Positions 16,029 through 24,279 of a DNA stretch of 64,000 bases are shown here, in pieces. The stretch lies in assembly GCA_964651435.1 (NCBI GenBank), contig CAZYVU010000010.1, forward strand, positions 1-64,000. Reading direction: 5' to 3'. How positions within the stretch are numbered: position 1 is the first letter of the stretch; each line of letters starts with the position of its first letter. This DNA is from CAZYVU01 sp964651435. Lineage in GTDB: Bacteria > Desulfobacterota > Syntrophorhabdia > Syntrophorhabdales > CAYQXL01. Under the pieces are notes generated by a model that saw nothing but the letters and a program-made list of their open reading frames with translations, made no database searches and was not told where the DNA came from. A program made the position numbers and the translations under genes.

Positions 16029-16946
16029 TTATGGTGCGTCAGGCCTTGCCAATCCCGAATATTGACAATTGAAGATGTGACCCCGAGGAAGGCGGAGGAA
16101 GGCGGAGAGGGCATCGCGCCAGGGCCGCATGGTGATGCCAAGCTCGCGGGCAAGCTTCGCCTTCGACATGTAGGAGTTCCTCGGTCGCGTTGCCTTCGTC
16201 GGATACTCCTCGGTGGATATGGGGACAATGCGCACGTCCCTCGTCACGAGGCCCCTTTCCCGGGCCAGGCGGTAGATTTCGGCGGCAAATGCGTGCCAGT
16301 TGGTTCTGCCCTCGTTCGTCACGTGATAGGTGCCGAAGCTGCTCGCATCGGCCTCGATGATCTGGGCGATTGTCCGGGCAAGGTCCACGGCGTAGGTGGG
16401 GCTTCCCCACTGATCGCAAACCACCCGCACCTCGTCTCTCTCGTTGAAGAGCCTGAGCATGGTGACGACAAAGTTGCCTCCGTACCTGCCGTAGAGCCAG
16501 GCGGTACGCAGAATAAAATGCCTGTCCCACGTAGCCTCCACGTATTGCTCGCCCAGGGCCTTGCTTTCACCGTATACGCAGAGAGGGTGAAGGGGGTCGG
16601 TCTCGCAGAGCTCTGCCCTATCGTCGCCGCCGCCTCCGAAGACGTAATCCGTGGAAATGTGGATCAGCCGCGCCCCCATATGGCGGGCAATCTCGGCTAC
16701 ATTCCTGGCCCCGTCCGCGTTCAGCTCAAAGGCTCGGCCCCGTTCATCTTCCGCCCGGTCCACCGCCGTATAGGCGGCACAGTTGACGATCCATGAGAGC
16801 GGCTTGTGGCGGGCGAATTGCTCGAGGATCGCTTTATCTGCGATATCCACCTCGGCATCCGTGGCGGCGAAGGCCAAGCCGCGCTCCTTGAGGCACTCCT
16901 CCACCTCTCGGCCGAGCATGCCTTTATTTCCGATGAGCCAGATCAT
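16029..16946 (-). CDS. rfbD: dTDP-4-dehydrorhamnose reductase, repeat-derived C-terminus
   Basis: Catalyses the last step of dTDP-L-rhamnose synthesis. It opens with a slightly changed Rossmann loop, WLIGNKGMLGREVEE, then STDYVFGGGGDDRAELCETD, the catalytic YGESKALGE near residue 127, and RPRNSYMSKAKLA near the end. The canonical protein would stop shortly after WRDALSAFL. Here about 20 extra residues (RLPRGHIFNCQYSG and on) are read through the repeat core at 16061. The native stop therefore seems to have been lost at the repeat junction. rfbA, rfbB and rfbC are not in the window. Confidence 0.9.
   Translation of the reverse strand: MIWLIGNKGMLGREVEECLKERGLAFAATDAEVDIADKAILEQFARHKPLSWIVNCAAYTAVDRAEDERGRAFELNADGARNVAEIARHMGARLIHISTDYVFGGGGDDRAELCETDPLHPLCVYGESKALGEQYVEATWDRHFILRTAWLYGRYGGNFVVTMLRLFNERDEVRVVCDQWGSPTYAVDLARTIAQIIEADASSFGTYHVTNEGRTNWHAFAAEIYRLARERGLVTRDVRIVPISTEEYPTKATRPRNSYMSKAKLARELGITMRPWRDALSAFLRLPRGHIFNCQYSGLARPDAP
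16061..16084 (-). repeat. 24-bp repeat core, copy B2 (3' end of rfbD)
   Basis: Perfect core with its GGGG end toward rfbD, which reads through it. The tail away from the gene is type III (ATTCGGGATTGGCAAGGCCTG on the minus strand), shared with the copy at 17230. Confidence 0.92.
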
Positions 16947-17012
16947 ATGAGTTCGGGGTTGGAAGTTACGAGTTCGGAGATTGGAGGAAGGACAAAAAGC
17001 GACGAATGTCCC

Positions 17013-17080
17013 CTCAGGCGAAAAACCAACTCACCGAAATCCTTGTCGGTCGTGATTAGCAGGGCCTGTTTGTTGCGCGC
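17013..17080 (-). pseudogene. DUF5615 toxin gene fragment
   Basis: Translates as ARNKQALLITTDKDFGELVF followed by RLRG, closely matching the central part of the DUF5615 protein at 9779 (GALLLTADKDFGELVFRLRR). No start, N-terminus or remaining C-terminus is present, and the flanks are repeat-tail sequence. It is a relic of another toxin-antitoxin cassette. The rest of 16947-17255 is repeat tail (including GCACGACAGAAAGCTTGTC on the minus strand) and two cores. Confidence 0.75.
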
Positions 17081-17175
17081 CCCGAGATACGGTTGTCAGG
17101 GCTCTCCGAGAGACAAGCTTTCTGTCGTGCCTTATCCGGCATCAAGTATCCAGCGACCAGTATCCAAGACAACAA

Positions 17176-17199
17176 ATTGACAATTGAAGATGTGACCCC
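17176..17199 (-). repeat. 24-bp repeat core, copy B3
   Basis: Perfect core with a type II tail (TTGTTGTCTTGGATACTGG on the minus strand), the same tail as the copy at 23153. It lies 54 bases from copy B4 in the same orientation. Confidence 0.92.
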
Positions 17200-17229
17200 G
17201 GAGAGAGGCAGGCCTTGTCAATCCGTAAT

Positions 17230-17253
17230 ATTGACAATTGAAGATGTGACCCC
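17230..17253 (-). repeat. 24-bp repeat core, copy B4 (3' end of GT gene)
   Basis: Perfect core two bases beyond the stop codon of the gene at 17256, reading TAACCGGGGTCAC on the coding strand. The tail is type III. It is the left bracket of the block ending at the inverted copy 23153. Confidence 0.92.
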
Positions 17254-17255
17254 GG

Positions 17256-18473
17256 TTAGGCCCCGGAGAGGACGCTGTCGAAGACGGCCGCCAGTTTGCC
17301 CGTCAGGCCTTCGCTCGAATATTGGCGGTCGATGGCATCATAGTCGGGCTGAAAGAAGTCGTACCGGCCCTTTTGCGCGATGATCTTCCTGAGCACGGCA
17401 GCTATCTCCTCCACCCGGTAGGGGTTGACGCATATCCCTGTCCGCGTCTCGCCGATGAACCGCTCCGCCTCGCTTCCTGCCGTGAGGGCCAGTATGGGTT
17501 TCCGTGCGCCGAAGTACTCATAGAGTTTCCCGGGCGCCGCGCTGGCTATCCCCTCCCCCGCAAAGAGGAGCAGAACATCGGCCGATACCTGGTATGTCAG
17601 GGCCTCCTCCCTCGGGACAGGGCCGTCACACCGAACCAGGTCGCGGTAGCGATCCGAGCCGAAGAGGGCCTTCTCCTCCTCCGTAAAGTCGCCCACCATC
17701 TGGATCGCCAGCCGGGCCTGCTCGTCCTTCTGCAGGCTTGCCGCGGCCTTGAGCAGAGGCTCGATGGTGGCCACGGCCCGGCTCTTGTACAGCCTGCCCG
17801 TAAATACGATGTTCATCTTCCCTCCCAGGTCCCGGGGCTTGATATGCTCATAGTCGGACCGGTCGAAGCCGTTGGTGATGGTCACGGCGTTACAGCCCGG
17901 CCTTTGGAGGCAGAAGTAGTTCGTGATGGGATCGGACACGGCCGTAACAGCGGCGGCACGATTCACAACCTCGCTCTCGACACGAAGGTACTTTTTCGAT
18001 ACAAGCGGCGGTTGGCTCTTCACCGGCTCAAAGGCAAGGCCGTCCCGGAAATCGGCAACGAGAGGAATAGAGTGTCTTCCGGCAACTTCAAGCCCTATGG
18101 CAAGGTTGTCGACGATGGGGTAAGTGGCGAAAATGAGCTGTACGTCGGCGGCCTTCAGGAGGCCCGAGAGTCCGTCGAGAACGGCCCTCTGCCAAAGACG
18201 CCGCCAGCCGGGCCACATGCCCGCCCGCCATGCAACTGCCCTGACGCCCTGCCAAAAGAGGCTCTTCGCATCCTTCGATCCCTCCATGGCATCCATGGGG
18301 TCGGCGAAACGGAGGATGTCTTTCTCCCCCGGAGCCGTCAGGCCCACGTCGACGGTGGCCACGATGGCGCGATAGCCATAGCGCGGCAGATAGGCGGCAA
18401 ACTTCACGGGCCGGTGCACGCCGCCGTTGTTCATTGGCGCGTAGTAGTAGGCGATGAACAGGACGTTACGCAT
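17256..18473 (-). CDS. Glycosyltransferase, GT4-like
   Basis: 405 residues. The N-terminus NVLFIAYYYAPMNNGGVHRP is the GT4 glycine loop. The linker region LVADFRDGLAFEP is seen in WcaI/WbuB-like enzymes, and the donor domain has NIVFTGRLYKSRAVATIEPLL and GKLYEYFGARKPILAL near residue 330, carrying the EX-type acidic pair. It likely transfers a sugar onto a lipid carrier. Three bases separate it from the deacetylase-like gene upstream. The stop codon is immediately followed by repeat copy B4. Confidence 0.85.
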   Translation of the reverse strand: MRNVLFIAYYYAPMNNGGVHRPVKFAAYLPRYGYRAIVATVDVGLTAPGEKDILRFADPMDAMEGSKDAKSLFWQGVRAVAWRAGMWPGWRRLWQRAVLDGLSGLLKAADVQLIFATYPIVDNLAIGLEVAGRHSIPLVADFRDGLAFEPVKSQPPLVSKKYLRVESEVVNRAAAVTAVSDPITNYFCLQRPGCNAVTITNGFDRSDYEHIKPRDLGGKMNIVFTGRLYKSRAVATIEPLLKAAASLQKDEQARLAIQMVGDFTEEEKALFGSDRYRDLVRCDGPVPREEALTYQVSADVLLLFAGEGIASAAPGKLYEYFGARKPILALTAGSEAERFIGETRTGICVNPYRVEEIAAVLRKIIAQKGRYDFFQPDYDAIDRQYSSEGLTGKLAAVFDSVLSGA

Positions 18474-18476
18474 CTT

Positions 18477-19604
18477 TTATCGGCCCGCAGGGCCGGACTC
18501 ATTCTCCCTTTCCCACCAGCGGCCTATCTCCTTTGCCGGAGCGAACCAGGGGCCGTTTTTCGCGAGGGCTTCCAGAACCCTTCCGTAGAGCTGGAACGAG
18601 TCTTTCCGTACGCCGTAGCCTGCGTGCCAGGAAAGGGTCAGCACGCCGCCCACTCCCTCGACGGCCGAGGCAAGGCGCAGGACATACCGAAAGGCGGTCT
18701 CCGTGTCCAGCCTCAGGCCCTTCGAAGGGTTGAGCATGGCGCTGTCCTGGACGATAAGGGGTACCTCCAGGACGGACGTCCCTGCGGCCGCCCTCTCGCC
18801 CCGGAAGCGCCACGGGTAACAGGTTCCGAACCGAAAACCGACGTTGTCGTTAAAGCCTCCTGTCGAATCGTACCGGAGCCCCGCCCGGGCCTGCGCAGAA
18901 GGCGTGCAGCGGACGTCGTAGTGGAGGTAATGCTGCCGAACGCTTACCACGTCGCTGCCGATGGAGTCTTCCAGGCGTTCCCTTTCCCGCGCCATGGCGG
19001 CGCCGTCGTCAAAGGAATGCCACGCCGGATGAAGGCCTATTTCCCATCCCTGCGAGTGAATGAGCCGAAAGACCTCGCCCACCTCCCGCTCCCCTCCCGC
19101 GAAAACGACGGTATCCGACAGCTCGTAGGTGAGGTCCGAGACGTGGCGCTTCGTTACGCCGCTGAAACCGGACCCGACAAAGAATGTGGAGCGGACCCCC
19201 ACCTCGCGCTCGACGTCCAGCCAAGGATTGAGGCTGTCGACAAAGAGGCCGTCCCGGTTTCCACCCTTTCCCATGAGGTAAGCGGCCCCTTTTGAAAGGG
19301 CGTGCCGCGCCGCCGCCTTGCCGGACAGCATCTTGGCGGCCCGCCTGGCCTCCCTGGCCGATTGCGGGGCCATGAAGTCCACGTCGTGGGTGAGGCAAAC
19401 GGCAAAGGGCCTACCGTCGGGCCAGCGGGGCCGCACCCCGCCCTTGTCGAGATAGGCCTCGTCGACCACCGGCCTGTAGAGCAGCCCCAGAGGGTTGAGG
19501 ACGTTGTAGCCGAAATCGGGAACGATGCCCTCCAGGAAGCGGCCCTCGTTGAGCTGCTCCGCCTCGTACCCGCCCGCCAGGAGCTTGTCCAGGTCAATTT
19601 CCAT
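18477..19604 (-). CDS. Polysaccharide deacetylase-family protein (CE4-like)
   Basis: 375 residues. The CE4 first motif appears as CLTHDVDF near residue 74. GWEIGLHPAWHSFDDG (about 188) and the late LTLSWHAGYG supply further conserved His and Trp positions. The fold suggests N- or O-deacetylation of a glycan, or an inactive sugar-binding relative. ATG 19604 gives an 11-base overlap with the ATP-grasp gene; an earlier frame opening at 19706 would add an arginine-rich shadow and is rejected. No signal peptide, so it probably acts in the cytoplasm on a precursor. Confidence 0.8.
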   Translation of the reverse strand: MEIDLDKLLAGGYEAEQLNEGRFLEGIVPDFGYNVLNPLGLLYRPVVDEAYLDKGGVRPRWPDGRPFAVCLTHDVDFMAPQSAREARRAAKMLSGKAAARHALSKGAAYLMGKGGNRDGLFVDSLNPWLDVEREVGVRSTFFVGSGFSGVTKRHVSDLTYELSDTVVFAGGEREVGEVFRLIHSQGWEIGLHPAWHSFDDGAAMARERERLEDSIGSDVVSVRQHYLHYDVRCTPSAQARAGLRYDSTGGFNDNVGFRFGTCYPWRFRGERAAAGTSVLEVPLIVQDSAMLNPSKGLRLDTETAFRYVLRLASAVEGVGGVLTLSWHAGYGVRKDSFQLYGRVLEALAKNGPWFAPAKEIGRWWERENESGPAGR

Positions 19605-20820
19605 CGGACGGAACGGCGGAGAGGCCGTTGATGAGCGCCTTGGGGAGGTTTGCGTGGGGCGACGCATCGCCGCCCCGCATGAGCATGCGCGCCACACCGT
19701 AGGCACGCGTCATGTCGAACTTCAGGTCCTTTCCATCGATGTCCGTAAAGGTCCTCCTGTACGGGGCCCGGTCGATGGCTCCCCACACGCCGAACTCCCT
19801 CACCAACTGCCGGTAGGCAATAGCGGCCTGCGGAAACCAGAATTTGTATCGGAGACCGGCTTCATACGTGGGTTCGCGCGCGGGTGCCCGGCCCAGAAGG
19901 GCGTCCCGTATCATGCCGGGGAAGTCAACGCCCGCCTTGATGGAGAGATCGAGGGTGCCCCACAGCTTGGGGTTGATCTCGATGAGCTTGTACTTCCCGT
20001 CCCGCTCGTCGAACTTGAACTCAATCTGTGCCGGGCCGTGCCACTTCAGCGCCTCCAGGATGCGCGTCGCGTGCCCCCGCACCGTCCTGTTGTGGGTTGT
20101 CACATTGACGGCGCCCACACCCCCGTAGATGGGATACATGATATGGCGGCGCTGTGTGAGAACGGCGAGGACGCGGCCACGGTCGGTGACGGTGCAGGCG
20201 TCATGGATAAAACCGGGGACGAATTCCTGAATGAGGGGCAGCGTAAAGTCGAAGGCGCCCGTCCGGGCCTCGAAGGAGGTGACCTCCCGATAGAAGCGCA
20301 GCAGCTCCACCTTGTCATTGGCATAGCGCAGCCCCGTTGAGACACCCACGCCGCTTCGCGCCTTAATGACGACGGGATACCGGAGCTCCCCCGCAATTTC
20401 CTCAAGGCCTTTCTCGTCAAGACCGACGAAGGATTGCGGCGTTTCAATCCCCAGGGAACGGCACAAATCAAGGGTCTTCGCCTTGTCGTGGGCGAACCGG
20501 AAGGTCTCAAAATCCGGTGCCATGAACCTGACGCCGGCCCTTTTAAGCCTGTCGCAGTGTTTCGACACGGCATAGCAAGACGTGTTCCCGAAGGGAAGGA
20601 TGAAATCGTAGCCCTTCTCCCTACACAGGCCGATAACATCGGCTATGTAGGCCTCGTCATCGACGTCCGACGGCGTGATGCGGATGAAATCATTGACGTA
20701 GACGCTCCTGACGCCGCAGAAACCCCAGGCGAGATCGCAGGTGTCCCCTCTCCTGACGAGGGCCCGCATACCCGCCCTGACCTGGGGGCCCAGATATTCA
20801 GGCACGAGCACCCTGGCCAT
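19594..20820 (-). CDS. ATP-grasp enzyme
   Basis: 408 residues. The ATP-grasp core includes YPVVIKARSGVGVSTGL near residue 150, PLIQEFVPGFIHDACTV near 200, and the Mg-binding KLIEINPKLWGTLDLS near 280. The N-terminal domain (VLVPEYLGPQVRAGMRAL) is a substrate-binding Rossmann-like unit. Such enzymes ligate a carboxylate to an amine or thiol, for example amino-acid decoration of a sugar. Next to a deacetylase it might acylate a freed amine. The substrate is not known. It sits one base from the ABC transporter ATPase gene. Confidence 0.82.
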   Translation of the reverse strand: MARVLVPEYLGPQVRAGMRALVRRGDTCDLAWGFCGVRSVYVNDFIRITPSDVDDEAYIADVIGLCREKGYDFILPFGNTSCYAVSKHCDRLKRAGVRFMAPDFETFRFAHDKAKTLDLCRSLGIETPQSFVGLDEKGLEEIAGELRYPVVIKARSGVGVSTGLRYANDKVELLRFYREVTSFEARTGAFDFTLPLIQEFVPGFIHDACTVTDRGRVLAVLTQRRHIMYPIYGGVGAVNVTTHNRTVRGHATRILEALKWHGPAQIEFKFDERDGKYKLIEINPKLWGTLDLSIKAGVDFPGMIRDALLGRAPAREPTYEAGLRYKFWFPQAAIAYRQLVREFGVWGAIDRAPYRRTFTDIDGKDLKFDMTRAYGVARMLMRGGDASPHANLPKALINGLSAVPSDGN

Positions 20821-21609
20821 CTACGGCCGATCCATGCGAATCTCTTTGTCCACCTCTTCCTCCAGCGACGTAAGCACCCGCTTGCGGAGGCTTATGTATG
20901 CGTCGCTCACGTAGTCCCTCGGCCGCGTGATGGAGGACTCGAATATGTGCTTCACGGTGCCGGGCCTGGCCGTCATGACGACGATTATGTCGGAAAGAAA
21001 GGTGGCCTCGATGACGCTGTGCGTCACGAAGATGACGGTCTTTCTGAGCCGCTCCCATATGCGCACCAGCTCACCCTGCATATACTTTTTTGTCTGCGCG
21101 TCCAGGGCGCCGAAGGGCTCGTCCATCAGGAGCACGTCGGGCTCGTAGGCCAGCGCCCGCGCAATGGCAACCCGCTGTTTCATGCCGCCCGACAACGTGT
21201 GGGGGTAGGCGTTCTCAAAGCCCTGTAGGTTCACCAGCTCCACATATTGCATGGCGATCTCCCTGGCCTCCCTTTTCGTCCGGCCGTTGCTCCTGAGGCC
21301 GAACATGATGTTACCGAGGACGGTCTTCCAGGGGAAGAGCGCGTAGTCCTGAAAAACGAACCCGCGGTCCGGCGCCGGGCCCTCTATCGCCTTGCCATTC
21401 AGCAGGATCTCGCCGGACGTCGGCCTCTCGAATCCCGCTATGAGGTTGAGAAGGGTGGATTTGCCGCACCCCGAAGGGCCGACGAGCGTGACAAACTTCC
21501 CGTCGGGAACGGCGAAGGTGATATCTTCCAGGGCCTGTATGTGTGCGCCTTCGTGGCGGTAGACCTTCGAGACCTTTCGGAGCTCTATCCTTAAGGGGTC
21601 CTGACTCAT
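20821..21609 (-). CDS. ABC transporter ATP-binding protein, SsuB/TauB type
   Basis: 262 residues from ATG 21609, which overlaps the permease stop by 4 bases (ATGA). Walker A GPSGCGKST, Q-loop FVFQDYALFPW, signature LSGGMKQR, Walker B VLLMDEPFGALDAQT and the H-loop HSVIEA are all intact. It drives uptake with the two permeases and the binding protein downstream in coordinate order. The family moves nitrate, taurine, alkanesulfonates, thiamine precursors or riboflavin. Confidence 0.92.
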   Translation of the reverse strand: MSQDPLRIELRKVSKVYRHEGAHIQALEDITFAVPDGKFVTLVGPSGCGKSTLLNLIAGFERPTSGEILLNGKAIEGPAPDRGFVFQDYALFPWKTVLGNIMFGLRSNGRTKREAREIAMQYVELVNLQGFENAYPHTLSGGMKQRVAIARALAYEPDVLLMDEPFGALDAQTKKYMQGELVRIWERLRKTVIFVTHSVIEATFLSDIIVVMTARPGTVKHIFESSITRPRDYVSDAYISLRKRVLTSLEEEVDKEIRMDRP

Positions 21610-22379
21610 GAGCCCGCCACGATGCCCCACCGGCGCAGCGTGCCCGCTTCCACCCTCTGGAGGACGGCCCGGTCCAGAAGGGCGCCGATGATACCGATGG
21701 AGGCAAGCCCGACAAGCATTATTCCGGCGTCATTCCAGAATCGCGCATCGTAGATCATCTTGCCCAGGCCCCAGCCTACGGCCGCGGCCAGCATCTCGCT
21801 CCCCACCAGCGCCCGCCAGCAGTAACCCACGGAAAGGCGAAGGGCGGGCAGAACATAGACCAGGGTGCCCGGCAAAATGACCTCCAGGTAGAGCCGCGGG
21901 CCGCCGACGCCCATGATGCGGGCCGCGTTGACCTGGCGGGGGCTTAGTGCGGCCATGCCTGCCATGGTGCTCATGGTGATCTCAAAAACGCCCCCGAGAA
22001 AAACGGCCATGATGACGGTGCCGCTCCCGAGGCCTGCAGTCACGAGCAGTAGGGGCACCCAGGCGATGGTGGGCACTGCCATGAGGAAGCTCAGGGTGGG
22101 CGAGAAGGCCTCCCGGGCCGTTCTGCTCAACCCCAGGAGGGTACCCGCCGCTATGCCCGCAGCGGCCGCCAGCAGGTACCCCACGGAAAGGCGGCCCAGG
22201 CTGTTAAGCATATGGCGCATCAGCGTCCCTTTCTCGAAGAGAAGCACGGCAAACTGGCCGGCGATGGCCGTAGGGGGTGGCAGTATGGCAGGGTTCACGA
22301 TGCCCGTCCTGCAAAGGGCCTCCCAGGCCGCGCAGATGACGAGCCAGGGGAGAATGATGTCGACGACGGTTCTCCTCAC
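21606..22379 (-). CDS. ABC transporter permease, SsuC/TauC type
   Basis: About 257 residues, six membrane segments, with the BPD_transp_1 EAA-type region AALSPRQVNAARIMGVGGPR near residue 165. GTG 22379 is preferred because it forms a GTGA overlap with the preceding permease stop; ATG-like starts upstream at 22397 would overlap by 22 bases. Paired with the next permease as a heterodimer. Confidence 0.88.
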   Translation of the reverse strand: MRRTVVDIILPWLVICAAWEALCRTGIVNPAILPPPTAIAGQFAVLLFEKGTLMRHMLNSLGRLSVGYLLAAAAGIAAGTLLGLSRTAREAFSPTLSFLMAVPTIAWVPLLLVTAGLGSGTVIMAVFLGGVFEITMSTMAGMAALSPRQVNAARIMGVGGPRLYLEVILPGTLVYVLPALRLSVGYCWRALVGSEMLAAAVGWGLGKMIYDARFWNDAGIMLVGLASIGIIGALLDRAVLQRVEAGTLRRWGIVAGS

Positions 22380-23152
22380 CGGCCCACCATGCCCCACTTG
22401 CGCACCGTCGCGCGCTCAAGCGCCGCCATGAGCCCCTTATCGATAACGGTGAAGGTGATACCCAGCAGAATGATGCCCCCGAAAACGACGCTGACGCGCA
22501 GGTGCTCCGCCGCGTCCCAGATCATGTAGCCCATTCCGAGGCCAGTGGCGGCGACAAGCTCGACGGCCACAACCGTTCGCCAGCACCGGGCAAGCCCTTG
22601 TCTAACACCCGTGAGAATGTGGATGGCAGCCCAGGGCACGTACACGTGAAGCACCATGGCAGGCCCCCGCACGCCCATTACCAGGGCCGCGCGCACCAGT
22701 CTCCTGTCGACGCTGCGCACCCCGGCCGATGCATTGTAGGCAAGGGGAAAAAAGCTCGCAACAGCCCCGATGGCGACGATCGTTCCGTCGCCGAAGCCCA
22801 TCCAGATGATGAAGAGCGGCGCCATGGCGATGCCCGGTATGGGGAGGATCACGGCAAGGACAGGGGAAAGCAGCCGGTTCAGGCGGTCAAAAAGGCCCAT
22901 GAGGACACCCGCCACTATACCCAGCGAGATGCCGATGAGCGAACCCAGCAGAAGGCGCCGCAACGTTGCCAGGAAATGGCCCAGCAGAACCGGTTTGCCT
23001 CCGGCCGAGAGGCGTTCGAGGCCCAGCATGTCGCTGAAGACCTGCGCGGGGGACGAGAAAAGGCCTTGTTCGAGCATGCCTGCCCATGCCAGGGCCTGCC
23101 AGAGGAGCAGGATGCCTGCCGGCGGCGCCAGAGCCAAGAGCATCTTTCTCAC
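22376..23152 (-). CDS. ABC transporter permease, SsuC/TauC type
   Basis: 258 residues with six membrane segments and the loop VDRRLVRAALVMGVRGPAMV facing the ATPase. It starts at GTG 23152, directly against the GACCCC end of repeat copy A7, so its own upstream region and any ribosome binding site lie in repeat DNA. It differs from the neighbour permease, as in heterodimeric systems. The repeat separates it from the binding-protein gene, an odd break in an otherwise normal ABC operon. Confidence 0.88.
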   Translation of the reverse strand: MRKMLLALAPPAGILLLWQALAWAGMLEQGLFSSPAQVFSDMLGLERLSAGGKPVLLGHFLATLRRLLLGSLIGISLGIVAGVLMGLFDRLNRLLSPVLAVILPIPGIAMAPLFIIWMGFGDGTIVAIGAVASFFPLAYNASAGVRSVDRRLVRAALVMGVRGPAMVLHVYVPWAAIHILTGVRQGLARCWRTVVAVELVAATGLGMGYMIWDAAEHLRVSVVFGGIILLGITFTVIDKGLMAALERATVRKWGMVGR

Positions 23153-23176
23153 GGGGTCACATCTTCAATTGTCAAT
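23153..23176 (+). repeat. 24-bp repeat core, copy A7
   Basis: Perfect core abutting the permease start, with a type II tail (TTGTTGTCCTGGATACTGG) and a degenerate GTTTGTCTGG hairpin at 23210-23250. It faces outward, opposite to copy B4 at 17230. Confidence 0.92.
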
Positions 23177-23277
23177 TTGTTGTCCTGGATACTGGGGGCT
23201 GGTGATTGGGTTTGTCTGGTTTGTCTCGTTGTGAACAAAATAAACCTAACAAACCATATAGACCATATAAACCGCCT

Positions 23278-24276
23278 CTATTTCGCAGTTCGGCGCTCCC
23301 GTTCGCGAAGGGCCTTGGCCTCGGCAAGCAGGGAGGCGTCCCACTTGATGGCGGGGATACGGTCGATCTTCTTCTCGGCGTGGAGGAACCTTGCCGCCTC
23401 CTGCACGTCCTTTACAATCCCTTCATCAAGGTCCAGAGAGAAGTCGATGCGCTTAAACACCCGCTCGAAGACCTCGGGGGACACGTTGTAGCCTTTCTGA
23501 TTTGCGGCCTGCGCCGCCACCTTGGCCGCCCTTTTCGGGTCGGTCCGGATGAAATCGGCCTTATCGAGGTGGGCGGCCAGAAACCGCACGATCTCCGCCC
23601 GGTTCGTACGAACAAAGTCCGCTGTTGTGTGGAGGAGGACGGGAACACGCGAAACGTCGCCGTATGTCCGGAGCACCCGGCCCGACCCTTGAGCCTCCGC
23701 GATGGCGCAGGTCGGCTCCCATGCCGTGAAGGCCTCGATGGAGCCGCCTTTGAGCGCCGCACCCATGTCCTCGATCTTCAGGTTCACCCACCGAAAGTCG
23801 TCCCAGGAGAGGCCTTTTGTCCTCTCGAAATACTTCCTCAGCACCTGTTCGGCCCCGGTGCCGAGACGCGTCGCCACCGTCTTGCCCTTGAGGTCGCTCC
23901 ACGAGCCGTATTTCGAGTTGGCCCTCACCACCGTGGCGTATCGGTCGCCCCGCTGAACGACGCCGACGATGACGGCCCGGTCGCCGAGGGCATTGAAGAG
24001 TTCTACGCTCTTGCTGTCGCTTCCACAGTTGATCTTGCAGCGCCCGGCAATGAGGGCCTGGTTGCCCTCCGTACCGGAACTGAAGAGGAGGTGCTCCACC
24101 GCCAGCCCGTAGCGTTTCCAAAGCTCAGGCTGCCCCTGGAGCAGAAACTCCTCCGGATAATACTGCCCTGCGTAGCAGAAGGGGCTGCTCTTCTGGGCCC
24201 AAGCCGTCGTGCCATGCCCTGCCAGGAGAAGTGCAAAAATGACGATACCAATGGATAAAGCGGTTCCTGTCTTCAT
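23278..24276 (-). CDS. ABC substrate-binding protein, SsuA/TauA-like
   Basis: 332 residues with a signal peptide (TGTALSIGIVIFALLLAGHG, cleaved after about residue 28). The NMT1/SsuA-like fold shows LQGQPELWKRYGLAVEHL, LKGKTVATRLGTGAEQVLRK and AFTAWEPTCAIAEAQG. It captures a small organic solute in the periplasm for the permeases at 21.6-23.2 kb. The ligand is not obvious; sulfonates, nitriles and pyrimidine precursors are all bound by relatives. It is separated from the permease gene by repeat A7. Confidence 0.87.
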   Translation of the reverse strand: MKTGTALSIGIVIFALLLAGHGTTAWAQKSSPFCYAGQYYPEEFLLQGQPELWKRYGLAVEHLLFSSGTEGNQALIAGRCKINCGSDSKSVELFNALGDRAVIVGVVQRGDRYATVVRANSKYGSWSDLKGKTVATRLGTGAEQVLRKYFERTKGLSWDDFRWVNLKIEDMGAALKGGSIEAFTAWEPTCAIAEAQGSGRVLRTYGDVSRVPVLLHTTADFVRTNRAEIVRFLAAHLDKADFIRTDPKRAAKVAAQAANQKGYNVSPEVFERVFKRIDFSLDLDEGIVKDVQEAARFLHAEKKIDRIPAIKWDASLLAEAKALRERERRTAK

Positions 24277-24279
24277 TCT

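Noticed and set aside
17322..19295. 657-codon plus-strand open frame
   Set aside because: It is antisense to two well supported minus-strand genes in GC-rich DNA and shows no domain.
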